Part shown: positions 46,039 through 58,815 of the stretch, piece after piece | Layout: the number at the start of each line of letters is the position of its first letter | Position numbering within the stretch: the stretch's first letter is position 1 | Assembly (NCBI RefSeq): GCF_041956535.1 | Contig: NW_027192225.1 | Coordinates: 64,890 to 128,889, forward strand | Direction: 5' to 3' | DNA length: 64,000 bases | DNA from: Calcarisporiella thermophila CBS 279.70 | Lineage: Eukaryota; Calcarisporiellomycota | Made by a program: the position numbers and the translations under genes | The notes under the pieces: generated by a model | The model's database searches: none | Seen by the model: only the letters and a program-made list of their open reading frames with translations | What the model was told of the DNA's origin: nothing

Positions 46039-47667
46039 GGTTGTGCTGTTGTGAGATTGCATCTATGGGGTGGTAGGGGTGGAGTGGAAGGATATCCACT
46101 GTATGTTCAGCGCGGCTGTCTTGGGATAATCCCGAGAAAAAAGAAATGAGAGGGACTTGAAGGAAAATGATGGAACAGAATAGAATAAACTAAAGCAGAG
46201 ATGAAGAGAACAGCGCTCTCTAGTTGTTGCGCTCAGAGCATGTGAGAAAAGGGAGAGAGGGAGGGGGGGAGAAAGAATGGGATGGTTGAAGAGAGCGCGG
46301 AAATGCAAGGATGGAGATGCAGGGAGTATTTAGATGATGGAGGGAAGGGGAGGAGGGGGGAGCGACAAATATTATGACGGAAGCTGAGGAGAAACGAGAA
46401 CACGAAAGACTACCTGTTTCTTTTTGCAAAGGATTTAAAGTTGTCCTGTGTACGGACGTTTTTAATTATCTCTTAATTTGGCGAGGAATCTTCGTTTACA
46501 TTTTGAAAACACATCAACAAAGATCGAGGCCCCTCCTTGCAAAGAGCCGTGACAGCTTTTCCGGCCCCACCTGTCAAGCGGCAACGCTAAAATCCCCGCA
46601 AAGGGCCGCATTCCTGAGGCCCTCGCTCCCTAGCCGCACGATAGGCCGAGGCTCGAGGCGACCTGCCGACTCATGCTTCTCTTCTTGCCCCAAGAGAGAA
46701 ATGCATGAAATCTCTTGCTTAATTGCTCAGAAACCAACCAAGGCGCTAATGGCTGAATCCCTGCTGACGAAAGCGATGACCTCATTCTCGGGGGAGTCCC
46801 TGCCATGGGCAAATCCACCCCCGCTTCTATTCCCCTTTCCAGTCAGCGACGAATCCCTTCGCGTATACGTGGTCGCCGTCCGCGACCGCTGGCAAAGGGC
46901 AATGGCCGTCTAAGCAGAGCAATGCTAGTCCGCCTTCTTATTACGACAGACTCTCCTCTGAAGAGCACGGCGGGGTCTGGTGACCGCTATCTAGTTGTTG
47001 TTGTCAAGATCCGGCCGGGAGCCCCGCCCATACTATCCGGATCCCGAGTTAGGAATGCAGGCCAGGATGGCTTGTGGCGCAGCCAGTTGGGCTCATGAGA
47101 CCGAGAAGCATTGACAGTCCGCAAACCCGTTGAAATCGGAGTGGATCTTGCCAGTGCACATCCTAGATGCCGCTGTGCAAATCGGTTCATTGGTGCCACC
47201 CTGCCTACTGTTTAGAATCCATTTCCCGCTGCTTTCAAGCCAGAGCCATTAAGGTTGATTCTAGCCTGGAAAGCAATGCCGGCTGGAGCGGTGGGGGCCG
47301 TGGGCGTGGCTTTTTGCAAAGTTCGATGCCTTTTTAGGGTTTGTTAGCCAGGGCGGGCGATTTGTTAGCTGGCGTGCACAGAGAAGCCAAAGGTCAGCTC
47401 ACAACGGGTTCTCTGTTATCCGAAACTAAGCGCTCACAAAAATCTTTGTTTGTGCGTTTCAAGGCCCTTTTTCTCCCCCCGACCATTACCCGCTACGAGG
47501 AATGAACCATTGGAATCGGCCCATCTGAACTGCCGTTGTTGATCAACTCTGCCCTTGCCTTTGCTCCTTGCTCCCCTTTCCCTGCCCTCATCGCCTCTCC
47601 TCTCTTTTCTTCCTCCGCTTCTCGCGACCGTCTCCCCCCTCCCTTTCCGCTCTTTCATACTCATCTA
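46039..47667. other. Intergenic region with divergent promoters
   Basis: These 1.6 kb lie between divergent starts of the RGS gene (minus) and the O-fucosyltransferase-like gene (plus). Purine-rich tracts lie at 45904-45950 and 46235-46275, and a C/T-rich tract precedes the plus-strand start (47540-47660). No gene is supported. Confidence 0.5.
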
Positions 47668-49484
47668 ATGCATAGCTCGATACCCCAACTATCACCCAAG
47701 ACATCCCCGAGTCAGAGCGCATCCCTGCTCTGGTCTCCCGTCACCCCCTCATCTCCTTCTTGGAACCCTGCCGCCCTCTCCCCGCGCTCGCCCCTCGCAC
47801 TCCGAAGCCCCGTGCTCCCTTTGCATTCTCCCCGAGGCCATCGGCGGAAACCGTCCAATCCTCCCGAGACAGCCCCATGGCGATTAAGACGGCCAACCAT
47901 ATTCCAGTGCTTTGTCCTATTTATGTTATTCGCGGCGGGTCTCTACATCCTCAATGTCGGGCCGCTGTTTGCTACCAAGGATATAGAGCAGCTGTTCCGC
48001 ATCAAGGAGCAGAGCGTGGATTCGGAGGCTGCGCCAAATGAGGTTGACTTGCGGACCTGCGGCACATCGCCGTGCCGGTTCCTTTTCCCCATGTGGATAG
48101 GGGAGGGCGAGTCGAAGGCGCAGATCCACTTCCAACAGATTGCATTGCTTGCTGGCCAGCTCAACCGCACCATTGTTCTCCCCAATGCCTCACGTGGCCG
48201 CCTGGGAGCCTGCCAGAAGTTCCCATTCTCCCACTACTTCACCAACGAGACCCTCGTGCAGCTCAAGGAGCATTTTCGATTCATCTCGTACGAGGCGTTC
48301 GAGGCCTGGGTCCAGGAACGCGCCCCAAGTCCGACCGCCCAGTTCGTCTTCATTGAGCGCGAGAGCTCGAGCCTGTTCTCCTCCTGGTTCCCGCCCGCCA
48401 TCCCGAGCCTCGACACGCTCCTGAGCCAGTACTGTGTGAAGTCTCTTCGGCTGCGGCACAACATCTTCCGGAATTTCCGCTTCTTCGCCCCGAGCCCCAA
48501 GCAGCGGACGGAAGCCGAGATCGACGAGGTGCGCGCAAATCTGATCGACCGCCTGACGCAGCAGCGCCCCATCTTCTCGATGGCCCATCCGTTCTACCGC
48601 GCTTCCCCAGACGTCATGCTGGTGCGCTATGACTTGAGGCATCCATTGTTTGATGTTCCGGTGGCCGGCCCACCCCTCAACTATGACCACCGGTGGTTTG
48701 AAGAGGCAGCAAGTCTAGCGCGAACGTTGAGGCCCTTCATTGCAGTCCATTGGCGTATGTATCTTCTTTTGTTTCTTTAAGGACATCCCCCCCCTCCCCC
48801 CCGCCCCCTGTAGAAGAAAATTTCTCGTCCTCTCCGGGGTGGGATGCATCCCGCTTTGCCGTGGGATTGCATTCTAATTGTGTTGTGTGCAATGCATTAG
48901 GGATGGAGACGATGGACCCGTCGGTGCTTCCCACCTGTGCCCATCGCCTGGCCGCGTACCTTCGAGATCTCAAAACACGGTTTGGAATGGAAAACGTGTA
49001 TCTAGCCACAGACTATCCCCTCGAAGGCCGATATTCTCACTCGTCCACCTGGCATCTGGACCAGATGGCGCCCGACCATCACCGAGCCATTCGCGAGTTG
49101 AAGAGCGAGGTGGATCTGGTTTCGTGGATGACCATGTACGATGCAAAAACCCGGATGAAGGGCGCCGAAAAGGCGGCGGTGATCCAGGAGGCTATTCAGT
49201 CTCTGCGCAAGGCCGAGTGGCCGTTAGACGAAAGTCAAGGGCACGTCAAGAAGGGTCCGAAAAAGGATCTTACGGACGACCAGTTCGACCCCGGTCTCCT
49301 CGGCATCCTTGACAAGCTCGTGGCGACCCAGGCCGAATATTTCGTGACGGGCGCGGTGGATTGTGCAAAGGCGTCCAGCTTCACGGCGCAAATCGCAAGA
49401 GAGCGGGGGTTGAGGCTGCATTCCGAGATGGCGCTCTTGCCGGAGGAGGGCCGAGTGCTGAAGAATATCCAGGATTATTGGTAG
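47668..49484 (+). CDS. O-fucosyltransferase-like type II membrane protein
   Basis: Two exons, 47668-48754 and 48901-49484, encode 556 aa. A Ser/Pro-rich cytoplasmic N-terminus (about 75 residues) and a single signal anchor (IFQCFVLFMLFAAGLYILNV, residues 78-97) place it in the Golgi or ER as a type II protein. The lumenal domain has the GT-B features of GDP-fucose O-fucosyltransferases: an N-terminal part with LAGQLNRTIVLPN, and RPFIAVHWRMETMDP, where the conserved Arg of the family's HxR motif is rebuilt across the intron. Later come VYLATDYPLEG and a late acidic/Gly region with EYFVTGAVDCAKASSF. Fungal members of this family are poorly characterised, so donor and acceptor are not certain. 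Confidence 0.8.
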
Positions 49485-49836
49485 CATGATGTAGAAGCCA
49501 TACGTTGGTTGTTGTTCTTGGTGGATTGACATGCTTTTTCATACTTGATCTTATTTGCTTATTTATTTATTTATTTTACTTTATTTTATTTACCCTTATA
49601 TTGGTGCCTCTCCCTCCCTAATTCACATCTATTCCTTGTATAAAGTCGATCCCAGAGAATGGACCCTTTTATTTTCCCATACGCCCTTGAATATGAGCTC
49701 AAACATCAGCAGGAGAAGGCGAAATGTGCTTCCATAAGTCAGGTCTTGATTTCTAGTCACCTGATAGAGAGTCTTTAAAATTGAGTGGTCACCGATTTCT
49801 ACCCGTTTCCCAACGGCTGGGAAGCTTTTCTTCACC
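49485..49836. other. Intergenic region
   Basis: This spans the 3' flank of the O-fucosyltransferase-like gene and the heme oxygenase promoter. It includes a TTTA-repeat stretch at about 49555-49590. No gene is seen. Confidence 0.5.
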
Positions 49837-50751
49837 ATGGAGTCCGATACGACAATAGAGCCTCTTTCGCTCACGGACAAGCTCAATCGCGAGACGCGTG
49901 CGATCCACGCACGGACCCACCATCTGATCGCCCTCAAGCTCGTGGCTGCCCTCACCGATCCGCGGATCTATCGCCAGCCCCTCCGCGACTTCTATTTTCT
50001 TTTCCGGATTATCGAGGAGGAATGGAGGACCCGAATGAAGACATGCGCTGTTCTGAAAGAGGCCTACATCGAGGACTTGATGAACAGGCGAAAGGCATTT
50101 GAGCGCGACTTGCGTGCCTATTACGGGAGGGGATGGAAGGATGTGAAGATCACCCCGAGGATGCTCGACTACACGGTGAGTTTGTAAACCCTGGAGTGGC
50201 CGTCATGAGGGGATGGAGACTAACTCGTATTTTTATGTTGCCCTTGCTTCCTTGCCCTCCGTGTCTCGCCAGAACCATGTGAGGTACATCGGCGCTTATT
50301 CTCCCGAGTTATTGCTGGCCTACGGGTAAGTACGAGCACGGGTAGTTTCTCCTGCTTGACTGAGAGTGATCCACAATCTCTGGCTGCCAATAGCTTTACC
50401 ATGTATGGTGCCCTCATTTCGGGAGGACAAACCATCCGCAGCAAGGTCCTGGCCCGCAAGCTCTTCCCCAGCAACGGAACCAACATATTTGTGTTCCAGG
50501 ATGCGCAGGGGGCGGAAATCGATACCAAAGTTCTTCGCCAACAACTGCACGACAAATTCAATCGCCTGGAGCTGAGCGAGGAAGTGAGGGAGCGCTTGGT
50601 GGAGGAGGCGAAGGAGATATTCCGAAGGAACATAGAGGTGGTGGAGGATATTAGTGGGGTGGAGTACTCGGTTGCGAGATGGGTGCTACTGGCAGTGTTG
50701 CTAGTGGTGCTGCTGAGATTGGGGTGGAAGGCGGTGGGCTATGTGTTGTAA
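49837..50751 (+). CDS. Heme oxygenase-like protein with C-terminal membrane anchor
   Basis: Heme oxygenases open heme to biliverdin, CO and iron. Exons are 49837-50175, 50273-50325 and 50394-50751, giving 249 aa. The proximal helix reads LTDKLNRETRAIHARTHH, and His24 is the expected axial heme ligand. FYFLFRIIEEEW and the distal-side segment AYGFTMYGALISGGQTIRS (Gly-rich, over the heme) follow the family order. The last 23 residues (WVLLAVLLVVLLRLGWKAVG and on) form a tail anchor, as in ER-bound heme oxygenases. The fold and His are clear. Whether it degrades heme or has become a Hmx1-like regulator cannot be told from sequence. Confidence 0.88.
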
Positions 50752-51435
50752 TATGCTGCTTCTATCGTATGCTTCTCGGTTCCTCTAGGCTAACTCGCTT
50801 GTTTTTTGGATGTTTTTTTTTTCCTCTTGCCAGTCTATAAGGGTGCTCATTCTGAGCCATCTGCTTTCTCATCCTATTTCATTTGTGTTGTTTAGATAGC
50901 TCTTTTTATTTATATCCATGATCGGTATAAAGGGCGTTGCCATCCTAGCCGACTCTTTCTAATCATCCTAGAATGCGTGACTGCTTTGTGACGTCAGTCG
51001 GCCTCTCCCAAAAAAAAATTCGAGGTTGCTAAAATGTCTTTCCCTCTCCCTCCCTATTTCTTTCTATCGAAGAAAACTTCGTGTCGGTTATCCATCCATC
51101 CGGCGAGTTTATTAGTCTGAAAAAAAAAGGTATCTATTTACATCCATCCATGATGCAGTCGTAGCAACAGTGACCGTGGTGGGTGCTTTTTATTGTGGCC
51201 CAGTCCGCTTCTTGGAGAGAGGAGGGGAATGGAGGGTGAATGGGTGATTTTGGAATGGGCCCCATCAAGAGGGAGCACATTGGAATGCTGGAGTCTGGGA
51301 GAATGAGGGGAATTGGGCACTAGCTACGACTCCATGGGAGAGATGCCGACCTGTTTTCTACCGCGATGATACATCGATTTATTCCACCGATCAGCTAGAT
51401 CTAACTGTTTTTTATTTTTCATCTGACTAGAAATA
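50752..51435. other. Intergenic region and eL32 promoter
   Basis: No coding sequence is supported. Just before the eL32 start, CTGACTAG at 51424-51431 looks like the end of a 5' UTR intron, which is common in fungal ribosomal protein genes. The matching donor could not be fixed. Confidence 0.5.
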
Positions 51436-51906
51436 ATGGTGTCCCCGGTTGCGAAGCATTCCATCGTCAAGAAGCGCACCAAGCCCTTCAAGCGCCACCA
51501 GTCTGACCGCTACAAGTCCGTCAAGGTAGGAGAGAATGAACTCGTTGTAACCTCCATGCATCACACTCACCGTGGTCCATTTTTGCCTTCTCGCTTTTAG
51601 GAGTCATGGCGCAAACCCAAGGGTATTGACAACCGTGTCCGTCGTCGCTTCAAGGGCCAAATCCCCATGCCCTCGATCGGTTACGGATCCAACCGCAAGA
51701 CCCGCCACATGCTCCCCAATGGATTCAAGAAGTTCGTCGTCTCCAACGTGAAGGAGCTTGACCTCTTGTTGATGCACAACCGCACCTTTGCCGCCGAGAT
51801 CGCCCACAATGTCAGCGCAAAGAACCGCGTTGCCATTGTTGAGCGCGCCAAGGAGCTTAATGTGCGCGTCACGAACGCCCATGCTCGCTTGAGGTCTCAG
51901 GAATAA
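51436..51906 (+). CDS. RPL32: 60S ribosomal protein eL32
   Basis: This is a component of the large ribosomal subunit, 131 aa from exons 51436-51525 and 51601-51906. It matches the family throughout: [57 protein letters not shown] and [20 protein letters not shown]. The usual fungal length is about 130 aa. The coding intron after SVK is 75 bases and carries no evident snoRNA boxes. Confidence 0.97.
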
Positions 51907-52248
51907 ATTTTTTTCGTTCTGTTGCTATTTCTTTTTATGAATAAGAATAAAAAAGCTAGTCCTTATTTCCCTATGCTCGCCGGAGAGAGCGGCCTGTCTC
52001 GTGGTGAGGGCCGCTCATGGCGCTTGTTCTACGGATCAAGGGTGCCTGTCGATGAGAGCTTTCCAGGGCCATCCAACAAAAGGGAAGGTCAAGTCACGCT
52101 TGGGCCGTATAAATGGGAATTTTCAATTTTTCCACAAGTTCTCCAAAGTAGATCTGGCACCAACCCTAATCTCCTCCTCCACCTCCACCCTAGCTTCATT
52201 CTCAATTCTATTCTTATTATCTCTCCCTCCCTCCCCTTATCCTTCACG

Positions 52249-53987
52249 ATGGACCCAAGCACCAAGCGGGCCGTCAATCTTAGCGTACTTCGGCGGCATG
52301 ATAAAACCATCACGGAGATTTTGGATAGCTCGAGCCACGTTGTCATTTACAAATTCAATAGCGCACGTAAAGAATGGGTAGGCGTTCTTTCTCTATAGCC
52401 CCCATGAGGAATGACACGATCCCATTCCGAGGCGGCTCAACTTACCTGTTCTCCAATGTTTGCTGTTACTATAGGAGAAGAAAGGCGTAGAAGGAACCAT
52501 GTTTATTTTCAAGAGGTAGAATTCATGATTTTCATTTTGTTCTCGATTCTCCCCACTTGCCTTGCTGCCATCGGCTATGGAGTGGGGATGGCAGACTTTG
52601 CTTTAACTCGTGTTCCCTGATGCGTTTGCAGATCGGTAGCGCCTGTATATGGATTTTTTATTATGAATCGATTGAGCATCGAGAACTTCCACACATTTCT
52701 GACATCGGACGTGGAAATCCAGCTTTCATCGGAATTTATCATCTACCGAACAAGCGATGGTGGGTCCTCATCGATTGTAGGGGTGTCGTTGCTTCGTTAA
52801 TTTTTACGTGCATCTACATGTCTAGATAACATTCACGGCATTTGGATATATGAGCGAGACGATAAGGAACGGATCGGACAGAGATTACTTCAGTGGGTTT
52901 CTTAATGCTTCCATGAAAATGCTTTCATTAATCCCAAGCTCTAACTCCCGATCAGATGCTGCTCTCTCTCCCATTCTATAGAGCCCCCGCCCATGCCTCC
53001 GCCGCAGACTGCTTCTCCCGGTGCCGCCATAGACCCGCCTAAATTCGGAAAGCAGATCGATGTTCTCACCCTCTTCCAGCAAGCGGCTGGCAAAGAACCT
53101 ACCGATCAACCGCAGCCGCCACCGCAATCACAGACACAGCCTCCATCGCAATATCAGCAGCAGCAGCAGCAGCGACCACAATCACAGAGGCAAGATCCAG
53201 GGAATGAGCTGTTGGCAATGTTAACAAAGCGAGTAACAAGCAATGGCTCTCTCTCTCCAAAGGTAGTGTATATTTATGGGAAGGGTCTTTTGTGGATCAT
53301 GCTTACTTTGTTTTCCAATTTTTTCCCTGCCAGTCGAGGAGCGGTTCTGACCATGCGTCAAGCCAGAGTGCTAAAGCTTTGCTCTCCATGCTCCACCAGC
53401 AGGATCCCTCCCGTCAACCCCTCAATGGCACCCCTCCTCCCCCTCCCCCTTCGTATCCACAGCCACTCTTCTCTAATCAACAAGTATCGCCACCCTCTTC
53501 ATCGCACCAGCAAATGATGTATCCGTACAGCCCGTTGCAACCCCGCCCTCCCCCTACCTCTCTGCAGCAGCCCTGGACGCACTCTCCAAGCTTGGACCTT
53601 CTTAATCTGCCCGCGCCTCCTCTCCCCCCTCCGCCCCCTCCGCCTCTAGCTATGAATCAGGCGCCACACTCGCACGAACTCAACTACCACCATTCCTCTT
53701 CGCAGTCACAGCATTCGGAGCAGTTTTCGCGTGCTGCCGCAAGCGCCCTTTTACAGGTGCTTCGTGGGCCATTAACGCGGAAGGAGTTTGGAGAGAAATT
53801 CAAAGCTTTGGTACAGGTAAACGGGCTCTCTCTATTTTCAAGCATTTCTTGTCGGGAGTCGAAATGAAAAATATCCACCAAGTATTGAAAAATAACTAAT
53901 TTCTTTTTTTTTTTCCCCGTTCTCTCATGTGAATAGGATCCAATCTTTTTGGACTTGGTATATCAGCAGTATATAGCAGGGCTATGA
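52249..53987 (+). CDS. DCP1: mRNA-decapping activator Dcp1
   Basis: Dcp1 activates the Dcp2 decapping enzyme in 5'-3' mRNA decay in P-bodies. Seven exons: 52249-52377, 52475-52515, 52632-52759, 52826-52892, 52956-53262, 53334-53816 and 53937-53987, giving 401 aa. The EVH1 domain covers residues 1-125: VNLSVLRRHDKTITEILDSS, VVIYKFNSARKEWEKKGVEG, FIFKRSVAPVYGFFIMNRLS, GIWIYERDDKERIGQRLLQ. The middle is Gln- and Pro-rich, with PPPPPPP runs typical of partner-binding segments. The C-terminus (LTRKEFGEKFKALVQ then DPIFLDLVYQQYI) matches the Dcp1 trimerisation helix found in animals and plants but missing in budding yeast. The exon-5 acceptor at 52955 is the one that restores frame. Confidence 0.93.
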
Positions 53988-54699
53988 ACAATTTTTCTTT
54001 TTTTCTTCTTCTTTTTGCTTCTCCTCTTTTCTCTTTTTTTCCCTTCTTTTCCCTTCTTTTCCATCCTTTGCCATGTTTTTCTCTTTTTTTCTTTTCCCTT
54101 CGGCTCCTGTCTCGTTTTCCCTTGCCTGTGATTTTTTTTCCACATCCTCCTCAATTGGCGCAATAAACGCTGTGTATGGAACCGAGGTGCTTTTTTTTGC
54201 GGGGTCTGATCTGGTCGGGGCAGGGAAATGAAAACGGAGCATTGGTTTAAGAGGCGCAAACTCGCCCATGTAAGGGAATCCAAATTCGAGCGGGTTTCCG
54301 TGACGGGGGGGGGAGAGAGTAAAACGCAGGGCGTAGGAATGAATCTCTTTCTGAAGGCTTCTTCCCCCCGCACTGCAAGTCAAACAGCTGAAGAAGTGCA
54401 AGGCGGCGAGGTGATGTAATCGGCCTCACCTTCAGATGAAGCGGTGGCTGTAGTTGGCCGCGTTTTGAAGCATTTCATACGAATTAGGGCCGGTGTCTCT
54501 GTTTTTCCTGTGTGACCCCAAATTAAAGTCACAGCCGTCCCCTTCCGCTCTCCTTCCGACCATCACTTGAGCGATTTTCTTTGCAGCTCGAGGCGTTTCA
54601 ACCTGAAAATAGACTTGCTTTCTCCCAACTTCCGAACGCTTCCCCGCGGATTTCCATCTCCATTCTCCTCTCCTCCTCATCCCCCAGCGCACATTAACC
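53988..54699. other. Intergenic region beginning with a polypyrimidine tract
   Basis: Bases 53988-54150 are almost pure C/T, starting within a few bases of the DCP1 stop; this is probably 3' UTR and terminator sequence. The remainder is the promoter of the PDK-family gene. No gene is seen. Confidence 0.55.
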
Positions 54700-56124
54700 A
54701 TGGTTGCCTCCACTGCCTCGCTGAAGGCCCTTCCCCAGAATATCATACGACTGTGGGACAGTCAAGTCACTCGTGTCTCTGTAAGCATGCCCACCCGCTC
54801 TTGATGTGTTTTTTCCCACAATGCATTTAACTTGCTCTTGTCTTCTCCCCCCTCTGCCATGTTCCCTTCCCAACCACAGCTGAAGCAAATATACACCGTT
54901 GGAAAGTAAGTACATCTCCCCTGTCCCCCTGCTCCCTCCCCTGCCCCCTCATTCCCTTCCTGTCACTCTTTCCATGATTGCGGTTCCGATGTAGTCTAAT
55001 CTCTTCCCCCGCTTTCTCCCTCTCCCCGTGATGCTGCCTCGTCTTGTAGGAGCGTCCTCGCCAGCAAAGACCAGTCCACGGCCATGCTGGTCCCCACCCA
55101 GTTCCTCCATGAGGAGCTCCCCGTTCGCCTGTCTCACACTGTGCGACTCTTGAATTCGCCCGACAGCCTCCTACCACACGAGCTCGCCCAAACCCCCGCC
55201 GTGCAACACGTGACGCTCCGCTATCTCGAGGACATCACCATGCTGACCAACCTACCTCGACCCGACACCCCAAGCAAGGCCTCGGAGTTTTCCGAGATTG
55301 TGAAGAGGGTGCGAGAACGGCAGCACGAGAACGTGCTTGCGATAGGAAAGGGGCTGGAGCAGCTGGTCAAGGATGGCCGGATCGTGCCGCAGAACCCAGA
55401 GCACGAGGAGCGGGCGCAGAGCTTCTTCGACCGGTTCTACGGGATGGCGCTTGGAGTGGACCTGCTCCTGGGAGAGCACATTGCGCTGCACCACGAAGGA
55501 AGAAACCTGGTCCAGCGCCTGCGCGTGGGCGACATTGCCCGCTCGGCTGCCGAAGAGACCCGCCGGGTGCTCCACGAGCGGTTCGGCAGGGAGGCGCCGG
55601 GCGTGGAGATCGTGTGCCGGGGCGGCAACGAGTGCAACACAATGTACATCCCCGACTATCTCCGGCGCGTCATCTTCGAGATCCTGCACCCCTCGCTGCG
55701 CGCGTCCATGCTCCAACCCGAGGCGCCCCCCGTCAAGGTGGTGGTGGTGGAGGGTGAAGAGGACGTCAGCATCAAGATCAGCGACCAGGGCGGCGGCTTC
55801 CCCATCAGCGCCGCCCAGCGTATCTGGTCGTATCTCGCCAACCCTGCCGTCATCCCGGCCCCGCACGACCGGCCCTCGGCCGCCGCATACCCCCACTGGC
55901 CCCTTCCCACCTATGGGCACGGCATGCCGGTGGCAAGGCTGATTGCACGCTACTTTGGCGGCGAGCTCAGTGTGGTGTCGATGGAGGGCTACGGAACCGA
56001 CACCTACTTCGCTCTCTACCGCGACGAGACCTACCCCGAAAATCTGCCCGTGCCACAGCTAAGCCCCGGCGCCAACCTCGGCGAGATGCTGCAAGCCAAA
56101 AAGGCGGGAATTCTGAGTTCATAG
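54700..56124 (+). CDS. Mitochondrial pyruvate dehydrogenase kinase family protein with degenerate N-box
   Basis: PDK/BCKDK proteins are GHKL-fold mitochondrial kinases that inactivate 2-oxoacid dehydrogenase complexes. Exons are 54700-54780, 54880-54905 and 55050-56124, giving 393 aa. The alpha-helical regulatory domain has FLHEELPVRLSHTVRLL and FFDRFYGMALGVDLLLGEHI. In the ATP domain the G1 box (SDQGGGFP, 280-287) and the G2 box (YGHGMPVARLIARYFGGEL, about 324-342) are intact. The N-box, normally E-x-x-K-N, reads EILHPSLR (246-253): the Glu stays, but Lys becomes His and the Mg-binding Asn becomes Pro. Such a change would be expected to cripple phosphotransfer, so this may be a regulatory pseudokinase paralogue. 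No DW motif is seen near the C-terminus. Confidence 0.87.
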
Positions 56125-58815
56125 CGGGCACAACCGTGTGCTTCCCACGGGGGACTCCTTTAGTATCTCTTGGTTGCTATTTTTCTGTACAATAAGCTCA
56201 TTTTCTTCTTATTTATGGTCAATAGTTCAAATACAAGTTCTCACGTTGGTCTTTGCTGCTTTCTCTTCTCCTTCTCTCCCCCCCCTTTCCCTCTCTCATG
56301 TGTGTTTCTCTTTCTGTTTCTTATACTATGTATTTTTAATTCCCCCTCCCATTTTCAGCCCCACTTTCATAATAAATTATCTGAAAGCATCTCCCTCCCT
56401 GGACCAAAATAAATTCCTGCAAACTCTATCCAGGCTGAAAAGCCATCCGAATCAACCATTACCAAGTTTGGTGACGAGCGGCGCTGCGTGCCGGATGCCA
56501 GCAAGGAATGTGGCTGAAAATTGGGCGAGAATAGAATATTGGAGGAAGCAAAAAGTTCAGTGTTGAAAGTGGGTAAACAGGAAAAGCCGAGACTCAGCAC
56601 GAGGTTCTCCAAGCCTACTCAAAAGATGCAACTCTAGCTATTTGTATACTAAGCTTCCCGTTAGGCGAGCAAGAGTTTGCAAGTACGACTGCTCTGAGCC
56701 CCGACTTGGATGGCCAAAGTAGTCGGTTAAAGAGAGTCGATTTTAGATTTAGTAAGGGCGTGTTGGTTCGGCTCAGCATTTTATACCTATATTGAGTCCT
56801 CGTGTACCCTGGCTAGTTCAAATTCCTCCTTCCCACATAAAGTTCCGGTCTTGGTCCCGGTGTAGGCAACATAAACGCGACCAACCCTCTATGCATTGCT
56901 ATTATGGATAAGACATCTAAGACATCCTAAGCTATCTGCTTGAGGCTTTTCTCAAGGTGATAAGAGAGGTTGCTTCCCAACGTCTAAAGCGAGCCTTTTG
57001 GAGAGCCTCATTTCACCCTGGCGGTCGTCTATTCATAAGCTCGTAATTATCCGATCATGAACGGATGACTCCAAAGACAACCCTCTTGAAAGTCGTCCAT
57101 TCACACCAGCGCGTCGAGCTTTAGAAAGAAGTAAATTATCTTGTGGAAAGAAGGCTTGCAGCGTGAGAAAAGATGGTAATAGTTTTACACGGTGCAATGC
57201 CCTTAGGAGAGTGTTTAACAAATTCTAGGGGAGGGTGAGAAATAAAGAGCAGGCCAAGGCTGTATTCAATTATTAAAGTTATGTAGTTATGTGATTTATT
57301 TCATTTTTCCGTAATTGCTCTGACGACCAGAGTCTTGCGGAATGGGAGCATCGACCGAAAGCCGTGAGGAAAATTGCTTATCAAAACCTTGTCAACTCTA
57401 CCTATTCGAAACTGGGCACGAGACAATTGTACCTCTCCAACTCTTGGCCCATGACCTACTTAAAAACTAGCGCACTAAGTCCAATGATACTAGCGAGAGA
57501 CTTTGCTCTATATTTTCAAGCCTTGGGTTCACCGTGAAACCTGATTTATTATTCATTCATACGGTTAATTTAATGGCGAGATAACAGGATCAAGATGATT
57601 GAATTTGAAAACCCGTGAGTGGATCGGCTATCCCTATTGTTGCCAAGTACAATATTTTGACTGTATTCAACTGCTGAGAATGAGTGATGTATATTGTTTT
57701 GGGTGGTAGAGCGGTTTCCAGAGTGGGTATAGCGGTAAGAGCATCACCCGTTTTGGTGTTATCACATATTAAAAGTCCCCTTATTCTCAACACCGGTTTC
57801 AATAAGGAGCCCCCATTATATGAAGACATGCTGTTAATAAATGGGGCAGTAAACGAGAGTGTTGCTGTTTTGATTAGGATCGGTGTTAAAATTATAGTCA
57901 TATATTGTTCAAACTTTAATTGTAGCTTTGGTGTTCTAAATAAGAATCACTCAAAAGAGAACCGAGTTACCATGTATGGAACCTAGAAAATTGAGTTAGC
58001 ATAGGAAATATATAGCTACGCTATGTATCATGATCATATTTTATTTCTCAAAGTATGGATACCTAGGTCCGCTCAGTATCATTTCCATCCTTAGTCCTAA
58101 TACACGTGGCAGGGGCCAAGATCCAGGGGCCTCATGTAACCTATCCTGATATATTGATTTCTCATCTGTCGATTCTATTTTACCGGGTATTCTCCAATGA
58201 AATTTAGGTTGAATGAGCAAACCGGCGGGGTCATGAGAATGCTTGGGAGATAGATTCCGCCCTTGCGCACAACACCGCCCGGTCGAAGTTGTATGGAGCA
58301 TTCAAGCTCTCCGGTGGCGAAGCTTACCTGCAAGCATCATTGTTTGCATCACACCCTGCCGGAAACAAGCAGGCGGTCGTATGATTGTGAATGCAATAGC
58401 GGCATTTCAGCTAGCCTTTCTATAGCTTCGTTTTCGTAATAGCGGGCTGCAAGACCCTTGAAGGTAGTAGTTTGTGCAAATCGTGTGCCATTTCCCTAAA
58501 ATGTGCGCAATAGCAGCAAGCCAAGAATAATGCAAACGTTATAGGATGCCATGCCACAAATTACCTCGGTTAGTGTTTCCGTACCACCTTACCTAAAATC
58601 TGATTGGAAGCGGGTACGAATATTTCATATTACTTAGAAACCAGAAATAAAATTGCCATATGCCACTCAAATATGTGCTGTCGATGAAAAAGATGGCAGG
58701 AAGGCTATCTCTCTACCCGGAAGAGTTTTTTTCCCACCTTTTTCTTTTTATAGGTGCCAATTGCTTTCTAGTGTTGTGAATTTTTATTGTCTGTTTCTAA
58801 ATTCATCTCTACGCT
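56125..58815. other. Long AT-rich intergenic region
   Basis: These 2.7 kb hold many short open frames but nothing with family features. It marks a visible change to lower GC that continues to the right edge. Candidate frames at 57590-57901 and 58041-58301 (minus) were examined and lack support. No tRNA or transposon signature was recognised. Confidence 0.5.

Noticed and set aside
51526-51600. snoRNA in the eL32 intron
   Set aside because: The 75-base intron has no C/D or H/ACA boxes in the expected arrangement.
57590-57901. A 103-codon minus-strand frame in the AT-rich gap
   Set aside because: No domain, no in-phase splice partners and no codon pattern. It is consistent with chance in AT-rich sequence that happens to lack stops.
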